DNA of 64,000 nt from Gliomastix tumulicola. Taxonomy: Eukaryota; Ascomycota; Sordariomycetes; Hypocreales; Bionectriaceae. Of the stretch, positions 1 through 10,677 are shown piece by piece (within the stretch, counting starts at the first letter, position 1; each line of letters opens with the position of its first letter). The notes below the pieces were generated by a model. That model had not been told where the DNA came from. It saw only the letters and a list, made by a program, of their open reading frames with translations, and did no database searches. The position numbers and the translations under genes are program-made. The DNA lies in assembly GCA_001599755.1 (NCBI GenBank), contig BCHX01000002.1, positions 2,542,001-2,606,000 on the forward strand, written 5' to 3'.

Positions 1-2049
1 AGTACTAAATTAATTTATTTAATATTTCTTAGCAGTTAAAGATATAGTTATAGTACTTATTATATCCTTTAGTAAAGGTTAAGTTACTTAGGTTATTTAC
101 TTAATTTATAGTAAGGATTCCTATATTAATAAGCTTTCTTTTAGAATTATTTAACTTTATTTAATAATATTAATAAATTATAATATAAAAAGATTTATAC
201 TTTCTATTTATTAAATAAATAGTATATATAGTTATTATTATATAGTTCTTCACCTTAGTAGTAATTTAAATATATTCTAGCTTATTTATTTTACTAAAGA
301 GGTTAATAATATATATTAAAATATAAAGATATAATATATTAAACTTAATTAATATAATAATTATATTAGCTTTAACTAATTATTTAATTATCTTCTTTAT
401 TTCTTTATATAGTTATTTAGTTAAACTATACTATAAGTAACTTAAAGCTTAGATTATTTAGCTTAAGTTTATCTTATTAAGAACCTTATTAATTTAGCTC
501 TTAAGCTATAGTACTTAGTTAAAGTGAAGGGCTTATATTACTCTCTTTATTTATTTATAATAAATAACTTAAATAGTGCTTATATTTAAAGTAGTTAAGC
601 TAGCTTTATTTATATAGTTATCCTTACTTAAATAGATAATAGTGCCTAGGTTTATATAATTAGTAGCTATAGGTAATATTATTTTATTAGTTATTAAGTT
701 ATTTATTAGGTTATTTTCTTATTTTAGGGGAGTTAATACTTAGCTTAGTAAATAGTTAAAGTTACCTATAGGTAGTATATTTTAGTTAAATTAATTAAAA
801 TATATAGGAACTAGAATATTATAATTAAATAAAGGTCTTAATTAAATAATAGTAATATTAAGTATAACTTTATTATATTATAGCTAAAGTAGTAAATTTA
901 AATTAAGTAATAATCTCTAAATTATTATATAAAGTAATAATATTCTTTCTTAATTAATAGCTAAGGTATTAGAGGTTTACCCTCCTTTAATCTTAGTAAA
1001 TCCTAGATTTATTATAAGGGTAATTTAATATAAATATTTATTTTTAGTATTATTACTATCTTTAGTAAAATAATAGTTTCTTATTTATTATAATTTAATT
1101 TCTTTCTCTTATCCTTTATTAAGGGGTATTATTACTTATATTATTATATTAAATTATTTACTATTTATATAAGTTCTCTTTTATTAATTTAGTAATTTTC
1201 TTTAGGGCTACTCCCTTTTTATTAAAAAAAGTACTAAAGGGATTTAGTCTTTCCCCTTAATATAATTCTTTACTTAATAACCTTATTAATTTCCTATTAA
1301 TCTTTTAATCCTTTTATAACTTTTATTTATAGTAGTAGCTTATAGTTATATAAATCTTCCTATCCTATAAGGGAAAGTTATTTAATATAAATTATATTAT
1401 ATATTTTCTAGTAGTTTAATAGCTATAGATAATATACTAGTGCTTTTACTCTTTTTAGTACTTTAAAGGGATTTACCTTTTATTATAATTATTTATAGCT
1501 TAGTTTTCCTAGTAAATAATATCCCTTATATAGTTAAAGATAAACTTTTTATTCTAATTAAAATTAAATTAGCTTATAGTTCTTATTAAATAGGGTCTTA
1601 GCTATTACTATTATATAATTATATATAGTTATAGCTTCTTTAATATATATTTTTCTAGTTACTTTAATTACTTCCTTTATTATATATTTATTCTCCTTAA
1701 GTAGGTCTATTAATAAGTTTAGCTAGAATCCTAAGATAAACTAGTTTAGGGTTAATTTATATATACTAATAGTTAAGTTAAGTATAAATTAAAGTAATAA
1801 AATAATATAGAGCTATAAAATATTTAAGATAATAATATAGTATTATAAGGCTAATTTAATAGTTTAATTAAATTATTTAATAAGTTTATTACCTTTTAAA
1901 TTATAAGCTATAACTATAGTAAGATTATATTTAAAGCCTTTAAATAATAACTTCTATAAATCTCCTATAAACTTTAGGTCTTAGTTATTAAGTATCTTCC
2001 TAGATAAGCTCTAGTCTATAAGTAGAAATAATTAAAGTAGGTTTACTCC

Positions 2050-2370
2050 CTACTAGGTAGCTATTTAAGTTATTTATCCTAGGATTATAAGGAGCTTACT
2101 AAATACTATATAAATAATATTTAATAAAGTATTATAGTATTTATTATTATATTTAATTTAAGTAAATAAAGTTATTTATTCCCTTAGAAGAGCTATTATA
2201 AAATCTATTACTACTATATAATAAAGCTAGGTTAAATATATTATTAATTATAGTTTACTATATAGTTTTCCTCTTATTATTTAAACTTCTTAGTAACTAG
2301 AATAAGTATTTATATATACTTTAACTTCTTTCCTTATATATTAAATAAATAGGCTATTTAAGTTTTAAAG
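2050..2370 (-). pseudogene. Integrase domain relic (Ty3/Gypsy)
   Basis: On the minus strand a YIRKEVKVYI segment (about 2340-2310) is followed by TYSSY-stop, where the two Tyr sit at the positions of the zinc-finger Cys pair (TGT/TGC to TAT/TAC). Next comes VVIDFIIALL at about 2215-2188, the block holding the first catalytic Asp of the DDE core. Order and spacing fit a retroviral-type integrase; it is broken by several RIP-type stops. Confidence 0.75.
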
Positions 2371-2924
2371 GGTTTACTTTAAACCTAAATAAAAGATATT
2401 ATTATATACTATTTAAAATATTCTCTTATAAAGAGATCTAGGTATATAAAGTTCCTTTAACCTATTAGTAGTAATATAATAAAGTAGGTTATTCCTTAAT
2501 ATAAATAGTAGATTAATATATCTCTTTCTCTATTCCCTCTTTAATTTATTTATTAAAGTTTTATTAAAGATAGTTAAGTTTAGCTTATATTATATTATCT
2601 TTATAATTTTATTTAGCTTAGTGTTATTATTATAACTAGCTAGAAGCTTTATTTAAAATTCCTTAGATAAGCTAGCTATTAATTAACTAAAGAATATATC
2701 TATAGTATAGGAGGTATCTTCCTATAAGTTATTTAACTAGCTTTTTTCCACCTTTATTTTATTTAATTATTAATTATTATAGTTAGTATTATTATATATA
2801 AGTAGTTAAGAGAGTATATTAAGCACCTAATTAATATAACTAGGTATATAATAAATCTCTAGTCTATACTATAAAAGATAAATTAATATACTTATAAGCT
2901 TATAGTTAGCTTTAACTATACTTA

Positions 2925-3115
2925 TTATACTTATTATTATTTAATTAATAATTCTTTTTATAGCTTTATAGTTAATTAAAATTTAAATAGCTATATAAGA
3001 TAATTAAATTTAGGGTTAAATTTAATAATATATTTAAATAAAGTATATAACTTCTAGTTCTATAGCTTAGTATTTAAATTTAACCTTAATAAGTAGTTTA
3101 CTTAAGTATATAATT
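2925..3115 (-). pseudogene. RNase H domain relic (Ty3/Gypsy)
   Basis: The minus-strand frame reads AIELEVIYFI near 3060 and ILINYKAIKRIIN near 2980-2950. These correspond to the 'TELEV..(V/I)W' and 'xTDHKA' blocks of Ty3-type RNase H, with D to N and H to Y changes expected from RIP. Its position directly downstream of the RT relic on the same strand supports the assignment. Confidence 0.75.
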
Positions 3116-3539
3116 AGTTAAATTAAAGTAACTAGAAATAACTTATTACTATACTATTTATTACCTTTTAGGTGAAAGACTATACTATTAAATCCCTTTT
3201 TACTAGTATTAAGCTTAATAAATAGTAATTATTTAGAGTTATAATAAAATAAATTATATTTATTTATTAGTAGTTCCTAGAGAATTTAAAATAATTCCCT
3301 CTTTACTTTAGTTAATTTAAATATAATTCTTATAATCTTTAGCTATTATATTCACTTACTTATACTATTTAGCTTTTATTCTTCTTCTTTAATACTTTTT
3401 AATAAAGCTACTTTTTAATTCTCTAATAGTTTAATCTTTTACTAAAACTAGTAAATAAATTTTTATAGGAATATTACTAGTTTAATATACTATTTAAGTA
3501 ATTTTAAACTAGCTAGAAACTTAATCTTTTTAATTACTA

Positions 3540-4000
3540 TTATCCTAAATAATATTATTACTAGATTAAATATATTAACTTTAAATTCAAGTAACTTAAT
3601 ACTTAAGTAATATATAAATAACTTATATAGAGTAAGAGCTAGTTTAATATCCTTAAATTATTAAAGTATAGCTTTTAAGTATTTAAGGTAATTTATAAAG
3701 GTATTACTATAAATAATAATATTATTAATATAAGCTTATATAAAGTATTAAAGGTTATATAGTCTCTAGTTTATAAACCTTTATATAAATAATAAGCTAT
3801 TTTAGAATTTTATTAATATAATATTTAATATCTTTAGTCCTTAATAACTAATAATATATATTTTATCCTTATATAGGGTGTAAATTAGTAGTTAATAAAA
3901 AAATATATTTATATTAAAGATAGAGATATATAGCTTTTTATAAATTTAATTAATTATATCCTCCTATAATAATATTAAATATATATTTAGTAAGGTATTT
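3540..4000 (-). pseudogene. Reverse transcriptase domain relic (Ty3/Gypsy)
   Basis: On the minus strand the frame through 3735-3700 reads AYINNIIIYSNT, a RIP-altered version of the Ty3/Gypsy catalytic box Y-[IVL]-D-D-[IV]-[LI]-[IV]-[YF]-S with both Asp turned to Asn. Downstream (3699-3541) the same frame keeps the expected spacing of the thumb region, including a FINYLKYLKAIL-like segment and SIKLLEFKV, matching the family pattern of a His-rich 'HLxHLxxV' helix and 'S(V/I)(K/Q)LLGxRV'. Upstream, about 3955-3905, SIFNINIFF corresponds to the first Asp box. Stops inside are TAA/TAG at expected Gln/Trp positions. It cannot encode an active enzyme. Confidence 0.85.
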
Positions 4001-5587
4001 ATATTAATATATTTAAGGTTAAAAATAACTTAACCTTTTCTCTTTTCTTAAATTATCCTCTAGGTAATAAATATAGGGTAAGTAAGAGATATTAAAAAAT
4101 ATATTTATTTTATTTTTCCTATTTAATAAAGCTTATTTATTATATTATTAGCTATTACTTTATTCTCCTTACCTAGTTAATAAACCTTTATATTTATTCT
4201 TTTATTTTACTATTTATTAATTAGGTTAATTTATATTTTTTCTTCCTCTAGTATATTAATAATACCTTTATTTTTCTAGATATTTTTTCCCTAGAGTAGT
4301 ATAATAACTAATTTTATCTATTAGGTATTAAGGTTTATAATATAAATACTATCTCTTATTATTACACTTAGTATACCCTTTAGCCTTATTAAACTTTATT
4401 TTATTTAGTTTTATATAAGGTGTTTAAGTAATTTATTATATTTATTTAGTAATTAGTTTAATATATAATTAAATAAAACCTATTTAACTTCCTTATTATT
4501 TAATTTATAAGATAGTATTTTACTTACCCTATTTAATTATTTTAAGTTACCTTATACTATTTTTAATATTTTATTATAATTAACTTCTTTAATTTACCTA
4601 ATATATTAATTTTACCTAAAGTATTATAGCTTAAATAAAATATTATAAACTATTATTTATATAAACTTAAATAATATATTAATATTTATAATACTTACTA
4701 TATAGTTAACTATATAAAGTATAGTTAATATAAATATAAATACTTTATTTTTCTAGTAACTATTATCTTAGCTAATAGTATATATTATTTATTTAATAGG
4801 GATTTTTTTAGTTACTCTAGTAGGGATTCTTATAGTATACTTTATTTTTAATTATATATTTTATATTTAGTATATATAAATATTATATATCTTTATCTTA
4901 GCTTCTTTAAACTAAATAGTCTTTATCTTTAGATTAATTATAGTATTATATTATAAAAGCACTAATATATTAATAAGTATATTAAGGTGTAGTTTATTTA
5001 TAATTTATCCTTATAATTAAAAGTATAATAATAGGTCTTCTTTATTATAGTAATTACTAAAGAAGATAATAAAGCTTACTTATTTAATATAGAGGATAAG
5101 ACCTTTAATACCTTATATCTATTAAGGTACTATAGGGGTAGTAATTTATATATTTAAAGTATATTCCTTTAACTATTTATAGTTTACTAAGATATTACTT
5201 ACTCCTATATTTACTATTACTATTAACTATTTTCTATATAATTTAAACTATATTAAAATAGTAGTATAGCTATACTATTTCTATAGTGAATAAATTATCT
5301 TAAGTGTTATAATTCTTTTAACTAGCTCTATAGGCTTATTATTAAAGTAATAAATAAGTATATTTAGTGTATTTATTATATTAATACTTATATATAATCT
5401 TATTAGCTACTTATTAGTTTTATTTCCTTATATTAAAGTAAATTCCCTTATTAATATAATTATTAGCTTACTATATATATTAGTATAAATATAGTAAAAT
5501 ATTAAATTATAATTTATAAATAATATATTATACTTATAATATATTATATCTTTTACTAGTTATACTATATAAAAGGGGTCTATATTA

Positions 5588-6041
5588 TGTAGCAGGGGAT
5601 ATAGATTTTAGGTTATACTAGAAGGGGATTTTAGCTAGGAATTTTCCAGGTGAAAAATAAATATTACCCTAAAATATATATAAAATACTTAATAATTCCT
5701 TATTACCTAGATAAATAATTATTATCCCCTTTTAAAAATAATTTAATTATTAATTTATAATTATTATATTTAAGATTATATTCTTATAGACTATATATTA
5801 GTTAAGTTTTTCTTATATCTTTATACCTCTTTTTTTTAATATATCTTTTTTAGTTTTCTTATTTATCTTTAAAGATATTACCTCTATATTTTAAGAGTAG
5901 TTTATATAAACTACTCTTTACCTATATTTAAAATCTTACATTAATTAGACTTAATTTAATAAAGTTAGATTTATTTCTCTTTTATTAAGTTAAATATAGT
6001 AGAATTACCTAGGTATAGAAGGACTAATATTCCCCTCCTTA
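5588..6041 (-). repeat. Putative LTR of the Ty3/Gypsy relic
   Basis: It is bounded by TG at 5588 and by TA (RIP-changed CA?) at 6040-6041. The distal end holds GGACTAATATTCCCC (6021-6035), also present at 8700-8714. The T-, A- and pyrimidine-rich stretches just before both copies resemble each other (a TTATTAAG...TAGA motif). Length about 450 bp would be normal for an LTR. The exact limits are inferred from the repeat and the TG/CA rule, not proven. Confidence 0.4.
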
Positions 6042-8721
6042 ATATTTAGCTATATAAGTAAATTTAATAAGTAGTCCTAGAAAGATATTTAATATTTATT
6101 AAATAGGGCTTTATTATACTACTATTTATCCTTCTACTAATTATTAATATAAATATAATTATTTTCCTTAAAGAACTTCTCTTTATTATTTAACTTATCT
6201 TTATCTATAATAATAATAACTTTCTTATTTACTATATATATTTATCTATCTCACTAGTATAGGATTTATTACCTAAATCTATAGTAATTCTTATTATAGT
6301 AATAGTTAAGTCTATATTTATTAAATAGGTATTATTTAAAATAATTTCTATATCTCTAATTACTAAAAGCTTATTAATTAAATTAGTAGTTATTTATAGG
6401 TTAGGTTTTATACTATTACTTATTAAATTATTTAGGACTATATTTATCTCCTTAACTATATAAAAAACCTCCTTTTAATTATTATTATTAAAGGTATATA
6501 GGTCTTATTAGTATTATTTAATTATTTTACACTAGGTACTTAGACTTATTATCTATTTAATATACTTATTAAAGCTTTAATTATTTATAGTTATATAGTT
6601 AATATAGTATATTAAGCTATAACTAGTATATCTCTTCTTTTAATTTAATATCTTTATAAATTTAAAATTCCTTTAATTAGTATATATTTTTTATTAATTA
6701 TCCCTAGATTAATATTAAATTAATAAATTTATCTAATTATACCTTAAAGACTATAGTGTAAGACTTTTATCTTTCCTTAAGGTAATTAATATATTTATTA
6801 ACTATAATTATCTTAAATAATTAAATAATTTATAATTAGAATAATAAACTTAATACTTAGTAAATTCTTATTAGTTATTAAAGGGTTATTATAAATTCTA
6901 CTACTTAAGCTATTCTTATAATTAATATTACTTATTATTAAATATCCTTCTTAATAATATCTTAATTTATTAGGTTTATTATAAATAGTAAAATATTTAT
7001 ATTTATAATATTAAGTTAAAATTACTTATATAAAGTAACTATCTAAGTATTAATATTTTATTAAATTTAATTTTATTAAAAGAGCTAGAGCTATTTAATT
7101 TACTATAACTAAACTCTACCTTATAGTAGTTAATTAAGGTTTATAATAATATATTTTATCCTTAATAAGGTTATATTTAATTAGATACTATTTATAAAGT
7201 AGTTAACTTTCTTCTAGAAAAAATTCTAGCTTTATTATATTAAGTCTCCTCTATTAATCTAGATATTAGGGTTAAAGAGACTAATATTAATAAGCTTTTA
7301 ACTATTATATATATTAATTTTAAAGAGGGTACTTTATAGGTAATTTCTTTTTATAGAGCTTATTATTCTATCTATTTATATTTAAAATTAATTATTTATT
7401 AAAGTAATACTAATTAGTAAAGCTAGTATTCCCTAATTAGCTACTATAGCTAGGGAGAGCTAGTTAATAGGGCCTAGGTCTATTTATTACTAGCTTTATT
7501 AATTCCCTAGTTAGTTTATATTTATTATTTTAGTTATATAGCCTCACCTTAGTATATATTTAATAGTAAATACTTAGCTATTATTTTTAATAAATTAAAT
7601 AAGTATATCTTAAAGTAGTATATTAATAGGGAATTAATTATTTAATATTAGTATTTAAGTTAAAGTATTAACTATAATAAGTTTAACTAGTAAGGCTAGG
7701 TTAACTTCTTCCTAATAAGGAAGTAGTTTATATATTTAATATATATAATTAAGTAATAATAATAAAGCTAGGTTAATTTCTTCTTAATAAGAAAGTAATT
7801 TATATATTTAATTATAATTAAGTAATAATAATAAGGTATTTCTAATAGAAGGAGGCTTACTTATTATAGTAGGGTATAAAGTTTATTATAGCTATAGATT
7901 TTATTATAATAATATATTATAGAATAGTTATTATTATATAATTAGCTATTTATTAATTATAAATTACCTAAGGAGGTAATTTATTTATATAATTAATAAT
8001 ATAAATTAGTAAGTATTCTACTAGTTCACTAGGTATATTAAATTATTATATATATTATAGTTTACTTTTTACTTTTATTATTATTTAATTACTATATATA
8101 ATTATTATAAGTACTTAATTTAATTAATAGGTAAATTATCTATTTTAGTAAGTCTATATACTATAGTAAAATCCTAGATAAGTACTATTATTAGTTTAAT
8201 AACTTAAGCTTATAGGTAATAATATATAAGTAGTTATATTATAAGATATTAAAGTGTCTTAAGAGGTTAGGTTAATAGGGCTATTAATATTAGGTCTATA
8301 ATTTATTAAGCTTTTATAGTTAAATATTTTTATTATTAATTTAAAAAAAAAGTTTTTAGGGGTTTAATTTATTAATAAGGTTAATAGATTATAGTACCTC
8401 TTGCTATTAATATTAAAATAAATAGATAAATAAATTATAGAATATAGGAGATAGTGTATAAGATTAATAATTAATAGACCTCCGCCTATAGGTGGTAGTC
8501 CGCTGTCTAGCTATAATTTATAGGGTGTTCCTGCCCTGTCCTATCTATATATCTATTATATATAATCTTAAGATTTTATATATTATTAGATTTAATTTTT
8601 CTCTTTCTATATACTAAATTTTATCTAAAATAGACCTATTTTAGTGAAGTTAGGCTATAGTGTATTTTATTAAGATAGATAGAATCACTTGGGCATAGCG
8701 GACTAATATTCCCCCTTCTCA
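6042..8721. mobile_element. Second AT-saturated (RIP) repeat segment
   Basis: It has the same dinucleotide character as the left part: almost no CpG, CpA or TpG, and no ORFs. It ends at 8721 with an LTR-like terminus (AATATTCCCCCTTCTCA) that resembles the terminus at 6041. A slightly less eroded patch (8480-8550, with TATAA-like and GC-richer words) could be LTR promoter sequence. I could not identify protein domains here. It may be a second, nested or tandem element, or the remainder of the first. Confidence 0.5.
7692..7833. repeat. Two-copy tandem direct repeat, about 71 bp unit
   Basis: Copy 1 (7692-7763) and copy 2 (7764-7833) share the layout AA(G/A)GCTAGGTTAA, a short CTTCxTAATAAG-type inverted repeat, TTTATATATTTAAT, then TAATTAAGTAATAATAAT. 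Differences are mostly G/A and C/T, as expected for RIP acting on a duplication. Confidence 0.8.
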
Positions 8722-9495
8722 GTGGTATAAGTGCTCGTTAGTCAGTGTTTATTCCTCTTTGCCCTGACTTGCCTGATTCCTAGTGGTGGCCCACTTAAGC
8801 CCTATAGCTATAGTGGGGGCATCCACTAACCAGCCGACCGACCTAAGAAGGCATCTCAGGGATCACAATTTCAACGTCAGAACTTCTACACACCACATCG
8901 GCGTCGTGGGAGGTAGACTGCCATCCGGCGTGATTGAAATAGATGATGGAGATCAAACGAGGGAACAGCCTCCAATAGTTCACCTCGCAGCCGGCGATCT
9001 CATGTTGCACGATCAAGACTGATTGAATCATTCGCACACCTCCCTACCCTAGATATGCGGCTGATTTGCAGGCCCCCGGCCTCAGCACTCCCGTCCATGT
9101 TGCCCGCCGCCCGAAAAGAAACCACCAGGAGACTGCCAAACAAGCGGACGGGCAATCAACAGGTACGCAAAGCCACACATCTCTGTTGAAGTCAAACACT
9201 CCTCCTTCATTCCGAGGTGCACACCGCCTCTGCAGCCTGCCCACAAATCCCGATATCTCGCCCTCACTTCTCAGCCTGCCTTGTTTCCCTTCCTCTCTCT
9301 TAGTCCTCTAGCACCGATTCTCCTTGGAGGAAAATGCCTTCCATAGCATACTTCACCCACTCTGTGCTGTTTGCGCTGCACACCCCAAAGAAAACGGGCC
9401 TTCTGCCTCTATCTCTTCCCTCTCTCCAATTACACTACCTCTAAGCTGCCATCCTCCTTCAAAGCCCCAGGGCCCTCCCACAGCAGCCGGTCAAA
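8722..9495. other. Intergenic transition zone and upstream region
   Basis: Composition returns to normal within tens of bases of 8721. Short ORFs of up to 81 codons occur on both strands, but none has family resemblance or good context. From about 9300 the sequence is rich in CT/CC tracts like a fungal promoter or 5' leader for the gene starting at 9496. Confidence 0.6.
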
Positions 9496-10677
9496 ATGAC
9501 ACGCCCCGATCCGAGGGTGCGTCTCTCTAACAGCGCACGGCCCGGATCATCATCATCATCATCATCATCGCCGCCACGGTCCACGCTCTCGGAGGATCCA
9601 GTCTCATCTCAAACCGCCGCATGCGAGAAGGCATACGTCCCCATCACCAAGCAAGAACGCCTCTGGAAAGCATATCAGTGGGCCAAAAGCTCGGCTGAGC
9701 ACTACAAGACGCAGTTCTCGAGCTCGGAATGGGATATCCTGCAGAAGGAGATCAGCGACGGATACTTCAAGGTGTCCCTGCGCGCCCGCACCGCGCCGCA
9801 CCGCCACAAGATCGCGAACAGGATAGCCAGAGACGAGTGGGACGGCTCCGACGGCAGGGCCCGGGTCTACTGCTACATCCTCGAGACGCTCTACGGGGAA
9901 CTGCCGCTGCCCGTAGACAGCTTCGAGCGCAAGCTGCTGGCTGTGATCGACGCGGAGGGTCTCCGGAAGCCAGAGTGTGTCACCATGCCCGAGGAGATGA
10001 GCCTCATTACCTGCAATTACCCCATGGTCAGCAGGTTGGCGCATGTCAGGCTTCAGCAGCAGGAGGAGGAGAAGGCCAAAGCTGCATCGCCGGTGGTGCC
10101 GAGCCAGTGTGTCAAGCAAGAGCCAGGAGATGCCGAAGGAGATACCGTCAATGTTCGTCAGCGGCCCAAGCCTGTCGAATCGAAGGAAGGGATCCCGGAG
10201 CAGGATTCGGATACTATCACGGTGACTCCAAGTACTGCTTCTCATGTCGTGCGGGGCGAGAGAGGCGGCGCAGGACCCTCGCAAAGAGATGAGGATGATG
10301 CTACGCCTGGCATACCGGCTCCAAGGGAGAGACCGAGGCGAAGACGCGAGGATCTCGCCAGCTCCAGTCCAAAGAGACGCCGTATGAGCTCCGTGCCGGC
10401 AGCTCCTTCTGGAAACATCTCTACACGGTCTGCACCGTCTGGAAAGCAGTACATTGGGCGGGACGACAGCCGCAGAAGCGACCTGGAGGGGCGTAGCCAG
10501 GACTACCTCGACTACGTCCACACCCACTACAACCGAGTTGCCGGTCTCCGCGCGGAGCTCGTGCGTGTCGGGTCGCAGCTTGAGCAGCTCGGCGGCGAAC
10601 GACACAGAATTTGCCGGGAGATCGAACAGTCGCAGAGGGAGTTCTGCGAAGGACTAGATGAGCACGGTCGACTTTGA
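9496..10677 (+). CDS. Hypothetical protein with NLS-like motif and C-terminal coiled coil
   Basis: Single-exon gene of 393 aa. I do not recognise the family. The N-terminus has a serine run encoded by a TCA/ATC microsatellite (9546-9569). Residues about 45-180 form the only ordered-looking part: amphipathic helices rich in Trp, Tyr and Arg (KQERLWKAYQWAK, YKTQFSSSEWDILQ, ARVYCYILETLYGEL). The middle (about 185-300) is charged and disordered, with a sumoylation-like VKQEP and a basic PKRRR cluster that could be a nuclear localisation signal. The last 60 residues (GLRAELVRVGSQLEQLGGERHRICREIEQ region) are a likely coiled coil. The start is the first ATG after a CT-rich leader and precedes the Ser run. 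It lies next to the RIP block but its codons look normal, so it is not obviously decayed. A nuclear or chromatin-related role is only a guess. Confidence 0.75.
   Translation: MTRPDPRVRLSNSARPGSSSSSSSSPPRSTLSEDPVSSQTAACEKAYVPITKQERLWKAYQWAKSSAEHYKTQFSSSEWDILQKEISDGYFKVSLRARTAPHRHKIANRIARDEWDGSDGRARVYCYILETLYGELPLPVDSFERKLLAVIDAEGLRKPECVTMPEEMSLITCNYPMVSRLAHVRLQQQEEEKAKAASPVVPSQCVKQEPGDAEGDTVNVRQRPKPVESKEGIPEQDSDTITVTPSTASHVVRGERGGAGPSQRDEDDATPGIPAPRERPRRRREDLASSSPKRRRMSSVPAAPSGNISTRSAPSGKQYIGRDDSRRSDLEGRSQDYLDYVHTHYNRVAGLRAELVRVGSQLEQLGGERHRICREIEQSQREFCEGLDEHGRL
9546..9569 (+). repeat. ATC/TCA trinucleotide microsatellite
   Basis: Eight tandem ATC units inside the coding sequence encode a run of serines near residue 18-25. 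Copy-number change would alter Ser-tract length without a frameshift. Confidence 0.9.

Larger units (their letters stand above)
1..6041 (-). mobile_element. RIP-degenerated Ty3/Gypsy LTR retrotransposon (relic)
   Basis: This is extremely AT-rich sequence with no usable ORF. Read on the minus strand, a decayed pol polyprotein is still recognisable in the order RT (about 4000-3540), RNase H (about 3115-2925), integrase (about 2370-2050), which is the Ty3/Gypsy order. Nearly all in-frame stops are TAA/TAG where CAA, CAG or TGG would be expected, and conserved Asp (GAT) has become Asn (AAT), as C-to-T RIP would produce. A putative 5' LTR spans about 5588-6041: it starts with a rare surviving TG (TGTAGCAGGGG at 5588) and ends with a segment repeated at 8700-8721. 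Immediately inside it the minus strand reads TAATATAGACC, possibly a RIP-altered primer-binding site (TGG to TAA). Gag would fall at about 5500-4100 but I could not recognise it. The 3' end was not found and may lie beyond the left edge. Domain calls are strong; LTR limits are inference. Confidence 0.85.

Noticed and set aside
1..8721. Centromere or subtelomere as explanation of the AT block
   Set aside because: No telomeric repeats, and the decayed Ty3 pol explains at least the left half. A centromere cannot be excluded from 8.7 kb, but nothing supports it directly.
8783..9022. 79-codon ORF at the AT boundary
   Set aside because: Begins with GTG rather than ATG, has no family features, and is overlapped by a similar antisense ORF.
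9604..10605. 333-codon minus-strand ORF antisense to the 9496 gene
   Set aside because: Shadow of the opposite coding strand: Leu/Arg/Val-rich with no motif; the plus strand has the better start context and low-complexity Ser tract.
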